Source: Afipia sp. Root123D2
GTDB taxonomy: Bacteria > Pseudomonadota > Alphaproteobacteria > Rhizobiales > Xanthobacteraceae
Reading direction: 5' to 3'
Assembly: GCF_001425835.1 (NCBI RefSeq)
Contig: NZ_LMDP01000001.1
Coordinates: forward strand, 373,476 to 437,475
DNA: 64,000 nt
The notes under the pieces were generated by a model. It did no database searches. It was given only the letters and a program-made list of their open reading frames with translations, and had not been told where the DNA came from. Below, one piece after another: positions 54,445 through 63,816 of the stretch (position 1 is its first letter; each line of letters begins with the position of its first letter). Both the position numbers and the translations under genes were made by a program.

Positions 54445-55713
54445 ATGGCCACGACCTCTGACGCCGATCCTGCGACCTCTACCGACGCCCGTAGCACCGG
54501 CAAGGCCGGCATCTATCTCGCCGTTCTCCAGTTGGTGTTCACGCTGGGCTGGACCATCTACGTGGTCTATTTGCCGCAACTCGCGGCGAAGGTTGGAATT
54601 CCGGCAGGCATGGTCATCGTGATCCTGCTGCTCGATCAGGCGATCTTCACGATCACCGACACGCTGATGGGCATTGCGGCCGACCGCATGACGCCGCTGG
54701 CCGGGCGCCTGAGCCGTTTCGTGGTGATGGCGACGGCGATATCGTGCGTCGCATTTCTCGCCTTGCCGTTCGTCGCGAATCTGGGTGCGCAGGCGCAGCC
54801 CGTGTTCCTGGCGCTGATCGTGATCTGGGCCGTCACGTCGTCGGCGTTGCGGGCGCCGCCGCTGGCGTTGCTCGGAAAATTCGCCGCGCGTCCATCGATT
54901 CCGTGGCTCGCCTGCCTTGCGATGTTCGGCTACGGCGTCGCCGGTGCGATCTCGCCGTATCTCGGCGTCGCGTTGCGCAACTACGATCCGCGGATTCCGT
55001 TCGTGGTCTCGAGCGTGGTGCTGTTGCTGACGGCATTCGGCCTGTCATGGATCGAGCGCCAAATTCGCGAAGGCGCATTGAAAGCCGCGCCGCGTCCGCA
55101 GCTGTTGCCGGGAAAACCGGCTGCGAGGCTGACGCTGATCTTCGTCGCGGCGGCGCTGGTGCTGGCGCTCGGCTATCAATTGCATTTCAGCATCAACAGC
55201 GCGCCGCTGTTTCTGCGTTTCGCCAAGCAACCCGACCTTGAATGGCTGATGCCGGTTTACTGGATCGGATTCAACATCGCGATGTTTCCCGCGAGTTTCA
55301 TCACGCGACGGCTTGGCGGTCTGCTGGTGATGGGCGCTGCGGGATTGCTCGGCGCCGGCGCGGTGCTCGGTGTCGAGAATGCCGGCAGCCTGAACACGAT
55401 GCTGGTCATGCAATTCACCGCCGGTGCGGCGTGGGGATGCATTCTGATGAGTGCGGTTGCGGCTGCGATCGCAATCGGCGGCCGTGGTTCGGAAGGCAAG
55501 GTGGTCGGGCTGATGTTTTCGGCGATCGCACTGGCCACCTTCGCGCGCATGGCGGCCGTCGCAGCCGGGTGGGCCAAGGATCCGGGTTACGAAACCTTGT
55601 TGCATTTGGCGCCTATTGCGTGCTGGCTCCTGGGAGGAGCCGTGTTATTCGTGCTGGCTGTGATGCGTTTGCGCCGATGGCAGCGCGGGGAGGGGCTGAC
55701 GGCAGGCCCGTAG
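54445..55713 (+). CDS. MFS transporter
   Basis: 422 residues from ATG 54445 (ATG 54409 is possible). Twelve hydrophobic helices. IYLAVLQLVFTLGWTIYVVYLPQLAAKVGIP in helix 1, DRMTPLAGRLSRFV as the loop 2-3 motif (weak GxLaDrxGrr form), and SALRAPPLALLGKFAARPSIPWLACLAMFGYGVAGAISPYLG. Substrate unknown. Divergent from the 70-residue gene. Confidence 0.85.
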   Translation: MATTSDADPATSTDARSTGKAGIYLAVLQLVFTLGWTIYVVYLPQLAAKVGIPAGMVIVILLLDQAIFTITDTLMGIAADRMTPLAGRLSRFVVMATAISCVAFLALPFVANLGAQAQPVFLALIVIWAVTSSALRAPPLALLGKFAARPSIPWLACLAMFGYGVAGAISPYLGVALRNYDPRIPFVVSSVVLLLTAFGLSWIERQIREGALKAAPRPQLLPGKPAARLTLIFVAAALVLALGYQLHFSINSAPLFLRFAKQPDLEWLMPVYWIGFNIAMFPASFITRRLGGLLVMGAAGLLGAGAVLGVENAGSLNTMLVMQFTAGAAWGCILMSAVAAAIAIGGRGSEGKVVGLMFSAIALATFARMAAVAAGWAKDPGYETLLHLAPIACWLLGGAVLFVLAVMRLRRWQRGEGLTAGP

Positions 55714-55758
55714 AATTCGAGGCACTATTTCATGAACGGCGAGCGAGGGAGGCATCGG

Positions 55759-57333
55759 ATGCAGATTCGACGCTCTCTTCTGATCGGGCTGCTGCTCCTG
55801 TTCGGGTCCCATGGCCTGCGGGCCGAGACGCTGGACCGCAGCCTTGTGATCGCCGATCCGCAGACGCTGCGCGAGCTCGACATCCGGGAGCATCAGGCCG
55901 ACAGCTCCGAAAGCCGGGGCGTTGGTCTCGGCCGGATGATGAACGTGGCGCGGCCGACGGCCGAACCGATTTCGGGCGCCGAGTTGTTCGCGCTGCCGGC
56001 GCTGGCACCCGTCAAGGCCGCGCTCGACAACGAACTGGAGCGATATACCGCTCGTACCCGAACCAGCGCGCCGAACACCACCGCCGGAGGAAGCGAGCCG
56101 CCTTCGACGATGCAGGTCTTCGATCGAAGAGCGCTGTATTCCGGCGCGACGCGGTTCGTCCTCGCCGGTGTCGTCAACCGGATGGACCGTGCGTTCAAAC
56201 AGCCCGGGACCTGCGGCGAGATCCGGCTGATCTATCGTCCTGTGGTCAAGCAGGCGCCAGCCGGCCCTGATCTGGCCGCCGCGCCGCGATTGCCGATGAC
56301 GCTCAATTTAATCCTGAAGGCGCGAGGCGATCTGCCGGACGCCGGCAACGTGCCGTGCGGTGAACTGGCGCGGCGATGGCTCGACGCCGGGGAATGGCGC
56401 GACACTGGAGCCGATCTCGCTGTCAGGCTGCTCGGCAAAGGCGGCGCACTGGAATTCGTGAAGCCGAACGCCATCGACCGGATCGAAACCAATATCCAGA
56501 TCGGTCACGCGCCAACGGGGTCATCCACGGACGCGCGCGCGGACTATCTCATCAAGTCGTTCCAGTACAATGCCGGACTGCGGACCTTCGAGGAATCGCC
56601 GCTGGAAAACCAGATCGACTACGCCCGGATCGTCGCGGACGCGCGGCTGAAAGCGGCTTTCCAGCGCTGGATTCTCGATCCGAAACACATCTCCGAACTG
56701 GATCGCGGCATTGTTATTGTCCCGCCGGAATATCTGGCGATGCGCGCTATTGCCTCGACGCCGTCCGCGCTGGGCGGCGGAATCGAGGCGGGCACGATCT
56801 TCAAGCAAGGCGATGTGGTCGAGGCGCTTGCGGCCGCGTCGCGCAACGGAGTGACATTCGAGAACATCCGGTCGTTCGCCGGCTTCGAGCGGCGGCTCGA
56901 CGACACCACCTGTTCGGGTTGTCACGAGACGCGCGCCATCGGCGGCTTTCATTTTCCGGGGATCGACTGGCTGAGCAAGGCGCCGCCGGATGGAGTCGCG
57001 TTGCCGGCTTCGCCGCATTTCATCGCCGACCAGCCGCGCCGTCGCGATATTTTGCAGGCGGTGCGCGACGGCAAGCCGCCGGATTACTCACGTGGCTTCT
57101 CCGCGCGGCCGCAGGCGCGGCGTTCCGCAGCGCTCGCAGGCACCACCTATATGGACGGCTGGGGAGCCACCTGCGCGCTGGAGACATCCGAAATCGACGC
57201 CAGCTTTGCCGGGTGGACCTGCGCCGAGGGATTGGCCTGCCGCGCGATGCCGCAAACAACCGTCGGGCTCGGCGCGGGCGGCGGGACGAAAGCTGCCCCG
57301 CGCATCGGCATGTGCTTTCTCAAGGACAATTGA
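55759..57333 (+). CDS. Secreted protein with single CxxCH heme-type motif
   Basis: 524 residues from ATG 55759 (GAGGGAGG upstream). Signal peptide LLIGLLLLFGSHGLRAE. A long domain without known signature covers the first ~370 residues (ALYSGATRFVLAGVVNRMDRAF, CGEIRLIYRPV, HAPTGSSTDARADYLIKSFQYNAG). C385-x-x-C388-H389 (TCSGCHETRAIGGFHFPG) could bind heme c. Two more cysteines (CALE, WTCAEGLACR) end the protein. Probably a periplasmic redox protein of unknown role. Confidence 0.75.
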   Translation: MQIRRSLLIGLLLLFGSHGLRAETLDRSLVIADPQTLRELDIREHQADSSESRGVGLGRMMNVARPTAEPISGAELFALPALAPVKAALDNELERYTARTRTSAPNTTAGGSEPPSTMQVFDRRALYSGATRFVLAGVVNRMDRAFKQPGTCGEIRLIYRPVVKQAPAGPDLAAAPRLPMTLNLILKARGDLPDAGNVPCGELARRWLDAGEWRDTGADLAVRLLGKGGALEFVKPNAIDRIETNIQIGHAPTGSSTDARADYLIKSFQYNAGLRTFEESPLENQIDYARIVADARLKAAFQRWILDPKHISELDRGIVIVPPEYLAMRAIASTPSALGGGIEAGTIFKQGDVVEALAAASRNGVTFENIRSFAGFERRLDDTTCSGCHETRAIGGFHFPGIDWLSKAPPDGVALPASPHFIADQPRRRDILQAVRDGKPPDYSRGFSARPQARRSAALAGTTYMDGWGATCALETSEIDASFAGWTCAEGLACRAMPQTTVGLGAGGGTKAAPRIGMCFLKDN

Positions 57334-57339
57334 GAGTCA

Positions 57340-57459
57340 GCCGGGCATAGCCATTCGAAGAACGGCGTCGCTGCCGCTCTCCTATGTCCCGGGCATCCAC
57401 GCCTTTTCCGCTGCGGCATCGCTAAGACGTGGATGGCCGGAATAAATCCGGCCATGACG
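57340..57459. repeat. Intergenic palindromic repeat, copy 1
   Basis: Contains GGGCATCCACGCC, AAGACGTGGATGGCCGG and GGCCATGAC, shared in order with copies at 60093 and 61069. The outer part (CCGGGCATAGCC...GAAGAACGGCGT) is the inverse of the end of copy 3. Confidence 0.8.
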
Positions 57460-57523
57460 AAAACACTCATACTCAAGCACTTGGAAAGAGCCTGGATGCA
57501 CTCGGTCAGGCTGAGATGCCAGC

Positions 57524-58732
57524 CTATCCGGCGACGATCCCCGCCGCGCGCATCTTGGCGATTTCGGCAGCTGTGAAACCGGCTGCGCCGAGAACCTCGT
57601 CGCTGTGCTGGCCGACATTGGGCGCCATCCGCGGCTGCACTTTCTTCGCACCCTCGATGAAGATCGGAGTGTTGATGGTGCGCAGGTCGCTGTCCTGAAA
57701 CGGCACCACCGCTTCGGTCTCGCGCATTTGCTGATCGTCCGGAATATCGGTGGGGATGCCGACCACGCCGAAAATGAGCCCATTGCCGTCGAGGATCTTG
57801 CGCCACTCTGCGAGCGGCTTGCCGGCGAACACCTCGTCGAGAATCGCGATCAGCGCCGCTGCATTCTTGTGGCGGATCGGTTTGGTTTCGAAACGCGGAT
57901 CGGAGGCGAGGTCCTCGCGGCCGATCACCTTGACGAAGGTGGGCCACTGCCGATCCTCGTTCAGCAGCGACAGGATGATCCAGCGGCCGTCGGCGCATTT
58001 GTAGTGACACGTCACGGCATTGAGCGCGTGATCGCGCGGCGGGCGCTCCTGAAACTTGGCGCCGCAAAGAGCGGCCTGCGCATAGATTCCGTTCGACCAG
58101 ATGCCGTTGACCATCAGGTTCGACATCACCTGGGTGCCCTTGCCGGTCTTCTCGCGCTGATAGAGCGCGGTGACGATTCCGGCGAACAGCGACATCGCGC
58201 AGGGATGATCGCCCATGCCGGGCATCGAGCGCGCCGGCACGGTATCATTTGTCTCGCGCACGAGATCCATCAGGCCGGAGCGCGCCCACCACGCATTGCT
58301 GTCGAAGCCGGGCTTGTCGGCCTCGGCGCCGGTCTCGCCGTAGCCGGTGAAGGAGGCGTAGATCAGCCGGTCGTTGAGCGGGGCAAGATCCTTCCAGGTG
58401 ACGCCGAGTTTCTTGCGGACCGGCGGCGGAAAATTGGTGATGAACACATCGGCCTCGGCGGCGAGCTTGCGCAGCACGGCCTGGCCTTCGGGCTTGCTGA
58501 GATCGAGCGCGAGGCTCTTCTTGTTGCGGCCCTCCAGCATCCACGCATAGTTGTGGTTGCTGATCGGATATCCCGGCAGGTTCGGCAGATTGCGTACCGG
58601 ATCGCCGGCGCCCGGTGGTTCGATCTTGATGACGTCGGCGCCGAAATCCGACAGGGCGGTCGCGGAGGAGGGGGCGGCGATGAAACTCGCGCAATCGATA
58701 ACCTTGAGGCCCTCAAAAATTCCTTGCGACAT
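57524..58732 (-). CDS. CaiB/BaiF family CoA-transferase (class III)
   Basis: 402 residues. Opening LKVIDCASFIAAPSSATALSDFGADVIKIEPPGAGDPVRNLP, LEGRNKKSLALDLSKPEGQAVLRKLAAEADVFITNF and the catalytic Asp in PGMGDHPCAMSLFAGIVTALYQREKTGKG define class III CoA-transferases. Moves CoA between carboxylic acids. It is upstream-neighbour of a PaaK-like ligase and a liv-type transporter on the same strand, so it probably activates or recycles the transported acid. Confidence 0.93.
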   Translation of the reverse strand: MSQGIFEGLKVIDCASFIAAPSSATALSDFGADVIKIEPPGAGDPVRNLPNLPGYPISNHNYAWMLEGRNKKSLALDLSKPEGQAVLRKLAAEADVFITNFPPPVRKKLGVTWKDLAPLNDRLIYASFTGYGETGAEADKPGFDSNAWWARSGLMDLVRETNDTVPARSMPGMGDHPCAMSLFAGIVTALYQREKTGKGTQVMSNLMVNGIWSNGIYAQAALCGAKFQERPPRDHALNAVTCHYKCADGRWIILSLLNEDRQWPTFVKVIGREDLASDPRFETKPIRHKNAAALIAILDEVFAGKPLAEWRKILDGNGLIFGVVGIPTDIPDDQQMRETEAVVPFQDSDLRTINTPIFIEGAKKVQPRMAPNVGQHSDEVLGAAGFTAAEIAKMRAAGIVAG

Positions 58733-58779
58733 CGGCGCTCCTTTTCACGCGTGTTGTTATGTCCCGGTGTTGAGGGATT

Positions 58780-58838
58780 GTTTTAGGACATGATCGCGGA
58801 AAGGGGAAACCGGTTTTCAGGCCGGTTCGGCCGGATAA
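58780..58838. repeat. Short intergenic repeat with ACCGGTTTTC core
   Basis: TTAGGACATGATCGCGGAAA...GAAACCGGTTTTC is a widespread intergenic element type in Bradyrhizobium-like genomes, related to the one near 18930. Assignment is from memory. Confidence 0.4.
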
Positions 58839-60071
58839 CTAGCCGGTTTTGCGCTCGTCGGCGATGATTTTGCCGTCATTGGGCAACGAGCCGGGCACCA
58901 CCAGCACGACGCTGCCGCTGAGCTTGGTGACGTCGCGCAAAACGCCCGCAATGGCGTCGCGCAGCGCGGCGTCCTGCGACGCGGATTCGGCGGACAGGGT
59001 CATCATGTCGGTTTCGTCCTCGCGGGTGACGACGAGACGGAGGCGGCCGAGTTCCGGATGGCGTTTGCCGATTTCGGCAATCTGCTCGGGGCGCACGAAC
59101 ATGCCCTTCACCTTGGTCGTTTGATCGGCGCGGCCCATCCAGCCCTTGATCCGCATGTTGGTGCGCCCGCACGGGCTCGCGCCCGGCAGCACGGCGCTGA
59201 GGTCGCCGAGCGCCAGCCTGATCCACGGATGATGCAGGTCGAGCGAGGTGACGACGATTTCGCCGACGTCGCCATCCGCGACCGGATCGCCGGTGCCGGG
59301 TTTGACGATTTCAAGGATCAAATCCTCGTTGACGATCAGGCCGTCACGCGCGGCGCTCTCATAGGCGATGACCCCGAGATCGGCGGTGCCGAAGGTCTGG
59401 TAGGTGTCGATGCCGCGCGATTTGAATTCGTCCTGCAGCGATTTCGGAAACGCAGCACCCGACACCACCGCGCGCTTGATCGACGACGCATCGCGCCCGG
59501 TTTTGTCGGCGGCATCGAGCAGGATCTTGAGAAAGTCCGGCGTGCCGGAATAGCCGGCGGGACGATAGGTCTCGATCAGTTCGAATTGCTGCTCGGTGTT
59601 GCCAGGCCCGGCGGGAATCACGGCGCAGCCGAGCGCGCGGGCGGCGGAATCGAAAATGAAGCCGCCTGGCGTCAGGTGATAACTGAAGGTGTTGAGCACG
59701 ACATCGCCGGGGCAAAAGCCGGATGCGAACAGCGCCCGCGCGCCGCGCCAGACATCGTCGCGCGCCGGCTCCGGTTCGAAAATCGGACCCGGCGACGTGA
59801 ACAGCCGGCCGAACGATCCGGACGGATGGGCGACGAAGCCGCCGAACGGCGGGCTGGCCTTGTGCAATGCGGGCAGTTCGGACTTGCGCAGCACCGGCAG
59901 CTTCGCCAGCGCGGCGCGGCTCGTGACCGATGCGAGGTCGATCTCCTTGAAGCGCTCGGCATAGGCCGGTGCTTTCGCGGCGGCGCGCAGCACTTCGGGC
60001 AGGCGGGCGAAGTTGGCTGCATCACGCTCAGTGGCCGAACGGGTTTCGAGGGAGTCGTAGTGCTGCGTCAT
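58839..60071 (-). CDS. PaaK-like acyl-CoA ligase (phenylacetate-CoA ligase family)
   Basis: 410 residues. LPVLRKSELPALHKASPPFGGFVAHPSGSFGRLFTSPGPIFEP is the P-loop-like region, here without the usual SSGTTG; instead it reads TSPGPIF. Later motifs: CAVIPAGPGNTEQQFELI, YSGTPDFLKILL, YQTFGTADLGVIAYES, DGDVGEIVVTSLDLHHPWIRLALGDLSAVLPG and the C-terminal RIKGWMGRADQTTKVKGMFVRPEQI. Adenylates an aryl or acyl acid and makes its CoA ester. Co-directional with the CoA-transferase and livF. Confidence 0.88.
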   Translation of the reverse strand: MTQHYDSLETRSATERDAANFARLPEVLRAAAKAPAYAERFKEIDLASVTSRAALAKLPVLRKSELPALHKASPPFGGFVAHPSGSFGRLFTSPGPIFEPEPARDDVWRGARALFASGFCPGDVVLNTFSYHLTPGGFIFDSAARALGCAVIPAGPGNTEQQFELIETYRPAGYSGTPDFLKILLDAADKTGRDASSIKRAVVSGAAFPKSLQDEFKSRGIDTYQTFGTADLGVIAYESAARDGLIVNEDLILEIVKPGTGDPVADGDVGEIVVTSLDLHHPWIRLALGDLSAVLPGASPCGRTNMRIKGWMGRADQTTKVKGMFVRPEQIAEIGKRHPELGRLRLVVTREDETDMMTLSAESASQDAALRDAIAGVLRDVTKLSGSVVLVVPGSLPNDGKIIADERKTG

Positions 60072-60092
60072 CGGGTGGTCCTAAGGTTGATC

Positions 60093-60173
60093 TGTCATGG
60101 CGGGCTTGACCGGCCATCCACGTCTTCGTCTCAAAGGAAGTCGTGGATGCCCGGCACAAGGCCGGGCATGACG
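60093..60173. repeat. Intergenic palindromic repeat, copy 2
   Basis: GTCATGGCGGGC, GGCCATCCACGTCTT, CGTGGATGCCCGG, CCGGGCATGAC: long self-complementary element like copies 1 and 3. Confidence 0.8.
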
Positions 60174-60204
60174 GAAGAGATTCAGCCCGGTTTCAATTGC
60201 CTCA

Positions 60205-61047
60205 TCACAGCCACCGCTTGCGGCGCTTGAAGCTCTTGAGGTTCTTGAAGCTCTTGCGCTGGTCGCCGGCGCCGCCGAGGTAGAATTCCTTGACGTCCTC
60301 GTTGTCGCGCAATTCATCGGCGGTGCCGTCGAGCACGACCTTGCCTTGCTCCATGATGTAGCCATGGCTCGCGACCGAAAGGGCCGCGCGCGCATTCTGC
60401 TCGACCAGAAGAATCGTGACGCCGAGATCGCGGTTGATCTGCTGGATGATGCCGAACACTTCCTTGACCAGCAGCGGCGACAGCCCCATCGACGGCTCGT
60501 CCATCAGGATCATCTTGGGGCGCGCCATCATCGCGCGGCCGATCGCCAGCATCTGCTGTTCGCCGCCGGAGAGATACCCGGCAAGGCCCGTCCGCTCCTT
60601 GAGGCGCGGGAAATATCTGTAGACCATCTCGATGTCGTCATCGATGTTCTTGTCGCTGCGGGTGAATGCGCCGAGCCGCAGGTTTTCCAGCGATGTCATG
60701 TCGGCGATGATGCGGCGGCCTTCCATCACCTGAAAGATGCCGCGCCGGACGATTTTGTCGGGATCGATGCCGTTGATGCGCTCGCCGTCGAACACGATCT
60801 CGCCGCGGGTGACTTCGCCGTCCTCGGTCTTGAGCAAGCCGGAGATCGCCTTGAGCGTGGTCGACTTGCCCGCGCCGTTGGCGCCGAGCAGGGCGACGAT
60901 CGCGCCTTTCGGCACATCGAGACTGAGCCCGCGCAGAACGAGAATGACGTTGTCGTAAACGACCTCGATGTTGCGCACGGCAAGCAGCGGCGCCACGGTT
61001 GTCGCGTGTGAAGATCGCGCGAGTTCTACAGCTTCGGTCATGAGCAT
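60205..61047 (-). CDS. livF: ABC transporter ATPase LivF (second system)
   Basis: 280 residues. Walker A LLGANGAGKSTTLK, Q-loop FQVMEGRRIIADMTSLENLRLGAF, signature LSGGEQQMLAIGRAMM, Walker B MILMDEPSMGLSPLLV and VEQNA are complete. An N-terminal extension of ~20 residues and a basic C-terminal tail (KSFKNLKSFKRRKRWL) are notable. Partner livG is not in the window. Confidence 0.92.
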   Translation of the reverse strand: MLMTEAVELARSSHATTVAPLLAVRNIEVVYDNVILVLRGLSLDVPKGAIVALLGANGAGKSTTLKAISGLLKTEDGEVTRGEIVFDGERINGIDPDKIVRRGIFQVMEGRRIIADMTSLENLRLGAFTRSDKNIDDDIEMVYRYFPRLKERTGLAGYLSGGEQQMLAIGRAMMARPKMILMDEPSMGLSPLLVKEVFGIIQQINRDLGVTILLVEQNARAALSVASHGYIMEQGKVVLDGTADELRDNEDVKEFYLGGAGDQRKSFKNLKSFKRRKRWL

Positions 61048-61068
61048 GGCGTCTCAACCAGAGGAATC

Positions 61069-61190
61069 GTCATGCCCGCGCTTGTCGCGGGCATCCACGT
61101 CTTTTTTGTACAGTCCGAAAGGCGTGGATGGCCGGGGCATAGGCGTTCTCTAGAACGCCGTTCTTCAAACGGCTATGCCCGGCCATGACG
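61069..61190. repeat. Intergenic palindromic repeat, copy 3
   Basis: CGGGCATCCACGTCTT, GGCGTGGATGGCCGGGGCAT, GGCGTTCTCTAGAACGCC (inner dyad) and GGCTATGCCCGGCCATGAC. Same family as copies 1 and 2. Confidence 0.8.
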
Positions 61191-61202
61191 CATCATTCGG
61201 AG

Positions 61203-62483
61203 TTACCAGCCGAGCCAGTCGTTCTTGCGCGGCAGGTCGACGGTCTTGACCTTCTCGAGCTTGACCGTGCCGTCCTTCACCAGTTCGTTCAGCGGGGCGG
61301 CGGTCGCGCCGGAGACCTTCATCCGGTAGATGTCGACCTTCATGGTCGGGCGATGGTCCTTCTCGGTCCAGGTCGAGGGATTGCAGACGCCGTCCATGCC
61401 GGCCGGCACCCAATCCTTCTTCTGGTAGAAGCCCTTCTTGACGTTCTCGCCGGTTGCGCCGCCGTTCTTGGCAGCCCATTCGACGGCTTCCTTCATGTAG
61501 AGCGCGGTGCAGACACCGGCGAGATAATGCACCGGACGATAGGCGGTGCCGGCGGCATCGGACATCTTGGAGATTTCCTGCACCGTCTTCATGCCGGGCG
61601 CGTTGCCGCCCCAGGCCACAGCCGTGCGCAGCGGGAACACCACGCCGTCGGCGGCAGCACCGGCCGCCTTGGCGGCGTTCTCATCCATGCCCCAGACGTT
61701 GCCCATGAACTGGACATCGACGCCGGCCGCCTTGCAGGCGTTCAGCACGGAGATGTTAGAGCCTGCGGTGTTGCCGAGATAGGCGTAGTTGGCGCCGGAG
61801 CTCTTCAGCGTCAGGCACTGCGCGCTGTAGTCGCCGGGCGTCAGTGCGAACACCACTGCCGGAAGCACTTCAAAGCCGAGTTCCTTGGCGAGTGCTTCGC
61901 CTGCGGCCTTCGGTGCGTTCGGGTAAGGATGGTTGGCGCCCATGTGGACATATTTGGGCGCGCCGGTCTTGCCCTTGGCCTTCCAGTCCTCGGCGGCCCA
62001 GGTCAGCATGCCGCGCAGCGCATCCGAATAGCTCGGGCCGTAGAAGAAGTTGTAGGGCGCGGCCTTGGCCTTGCCGCCGGCGCCGGTCGGGTCGGACAAC
62101 GCCGCGGCATACGAGCCCGAGATGTCGGGGATCTTGTCGTTGGCGAGGAAGCCGGTGAGCGCTTCGGTATCGGCCGTGCCCCAGCCGAGAATGGCGGCGA
62201 CCTTGTCGGAGCCCGACCACTTCTTGTACTGCGCGATCGCGCGCGGCACCTGATAGCCGTAGTCGACGGTATCGACATTGACCTTGGCGCCGTTGATGCC
62301 GCCGTTCTTGTTGACCCAGGCGAAAGCGTCAGCGACGCCCTGGCCGAACGGGGTGCCGACGTCCGATGTCGGACCCGAATAATCGGCGAGATGGCCGAGC
62401 GAGATCGCGTCCGCCGCCAGAGCGGGCGCGCCGCCAAGCACAACCGCCATGGCTGCCGTGCCGAGAAGAGACTTGATGTTCAT
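61203..62483 (-). CDS. livK: Periplasmic substrate-binding protein of second liv-type system
   Basis: 426 residues with GGAGGA before the ATG. Signal peptide MNIKSLLGTAAMAVVLGGAPALAADA. Mature part ISLGHLADYSGPTSDVGTPFGQGVADAFAWVNKNGGINGAKVNVDTVDYGYQVPRAIAQYKKW is the Peripla_BP_6 opening. Longer than amino-acid LivK and with W-rich patches; the CoA-active enzymes nearby suggest an aromatic or other organic acid ligand. Confidence 0.92.
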   Translation of the reverse strand: MNIKSLLGTAAMAVVLGGAPALAADAISLGHLADYSGPTSDVGTPFGQGVADAFAWVNKNGGINGAKVNVDTVDYGYQVPRAIAQYKKWSGSDKVAAILGWGTADTEALTGFLANDKIPDISGSYAAALSDPTGAGGKAKAAPYNFFYGPSYSDALRGMLTWAAEDWKAKGKTGAPKYVHMGANHPYPNAPKAAGEALAKELGFEVLPAVVFALTPGDYSAQCLTLKSSGANYAYLGNTAGSNISVLNACKAAGVDVQFMGNVWGMDENAAKAAGAAADGVVFPLRTAVAWGGNAPGMKTVQEISKMSDAAGTAYRPVHYLAGVCTALYMKEAVEWAAKNGGATGENVKKGFYQKKDWVPAGMDGVCNPSTWTEKDHRPTMKVDIYRMKVSGATAAPLNELVKDGTVKLEKVKTVDLPRKNDWLGW

Positions 62484-62540
62484 GAGCTAATCCTCCGGTT
62501 ATCACTCGAGGTCATTATTGTTGCCAGTCCCGTTCCGACC

Positions 62541-63614
62541 TCAATGCGAGAACGGGTAGAGTTTCCAGTAAGCCTTGATCTGCCGCCAGCGATGGGCGAG
62601 CCCATCCGGTTCGAAAATCAAAAAGACGATGATGATGATGCCGATGGCCATCTCGCGCAAGAACGCGATGTTGTTCTTGAGTGCGAGAAGATGGTCGATC
62701 GACGAGCCGCGCAGCGCCGCGCTCAGCCATTCCATCGATTCCGGCAGCAGCACCATGAAGGCGGTGCCCATCAGCGTGCCCATCACCGAACCGAGCCCCC
62801 CGATAATGATCATCGCGAGGAAGATGATCGAGCGGTCGATGCCGAAGCCTTCGTTCGAGACCACCAGATTGTAGTGCGCGTAGAGCGCGCCGCCGATGCC
62901 GGCGAAGAAGGCGGCGAGGCCGAACGACAGGGTGCGGTATTTCGTGAGGTTGATGCCCATGATCTCGGCGGAGAGATAATGGTCGCGCACCGCGATCAGC
63001 GCGCGTCCGTCGCGCGTCCGCATCAGGTTGGTCACCAGGAGATAGCAGACGATCACATAAGCCAGCACGACGTAGAAATATTGCCGGTCGCCCTGGATGG
63101 CCTTGCCGAAGATCGAGAACGGCTCGGCGATCGCCGGAACGCTGCCGCCGGTGAACCATTCGGCGCGCGAGAAGAAGTCGAGCAGGATGTACTGCGCGGC
63201 CAAGGTGGCAATGGCGAGGTAGAGTCCCTTCAGCCGCGCCGCGGGCAGACCGAAGATAAGGCCGACCGCCGCGGTGACGATGCCGGACAGCGGAATGGCG
63301 AAGAACACCGGCACGCCGAGCTTGCCGGAGAGATAGGCCGAGGTGAAAGCGCCGAAGCCGAAGAACGCGGCATGGCCGATCGAGATCTGCCCGGTGAATC
63401 CGACGACGATATTCAGCCCGAGCGCCGCGATGCCGAAGATGCCGATCTGGATCAGCAGGCTGAGCCAGTATTCGTTGATCGCGTAAGGGGCGAAGCAGAT
63501 CAGGATGACGCCCACGATCATCGCGTTGCGGCTGGTCGTGGTCGGGAAGATCGTGGTGTCCGCCGCGTAGGTGGTGCGGAAATCGCCGGCGGGAATGAGG
63601 GTCTGGCTCGCCAT
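62541..63614 (-). CDS. livM: ABC transporter permease LivM (second system)
   Basis: 357 residues. GFTGQISIGHAAFFGFGAFTSAYL, LPAARLKGLYLAIATLAAQYIL and VRDHYLSAEIMGINLTKYRTLSFGLAAFFAGIGGALYAHYN are LivM marks, and it ends with a HRWRQIKAYWKLYPFSH tail. Follows livH at some distance (202 bases) filled by a repeat. Confidence 0.93.
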   Translation of the reverse strand: MASQTLIPAGDFRTTYAADTTIFPTTTSRNAMIVGVILICFAPYAINEYWLSLLIQIGIFGIAALGLNIVVGFTGQISIGHAAFFGFGAFTSAYLSGKLGVPVFFAIPLSGIVTAAVGLIFGLPAARLKGLYLAIATLAAQYILLDFFSRAEWFTGGSVPAIAEPFSIFGKAIQGDRQYFYVVLAYVIVCYLLVTNLMRTRDGRALIAVRDHYLSAEIMGINLTKYRTLSFGLAAFFAGIGGALYAHYNLVVSNEGFGIDRSIIFLAMIIIGGLGSVMGTLMGTAFMVLLPESMEWLSAALRGSSIDHLLALKNNIAFLREMAIGIIIIVFLIFEPDGLAHRWRQIKAYWKLYPFSH

Positions 63615-63639
63615 GATCAGATGCGCTCGTTCTTTCTTT

Positions 63640-63765
63640 CACCTCTCCCCGGCGGGGAGAGGTCGACGCGCGTAGCGCGGCGGGTGAGGGGGGTCGATGG
63701 CCTGATCGAGGCACCGGACCCCCTCACCCCAACCCTCTCCCCCAAGGGGAGAGGGAGCCCACCGT
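63640..63765. repeat. Intergenic repeat of the CCTCTCCCC-GGGGAGAGG type
   Basis: CACCTCTCCCCGGCGGGGAGAGG, then GCGCGTAGCGCGGCGGGTGAGGGG, and CCCCTCACCCCAACCCTCTCCCCAAGGGGAGAGGG: two hairpins and an inverted GGTGAGGGG/CCCCTCACC pair. This kind of element is spread through many alphaproteobacterial genomes. It separates livH from livM. Confidence 0.75.
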
Positions 63766-63816
63766 GCATGGTGTCCGCGCTCATGTCTGCTCCGATAGCT
63801 TCTGCATGCGCCATGC

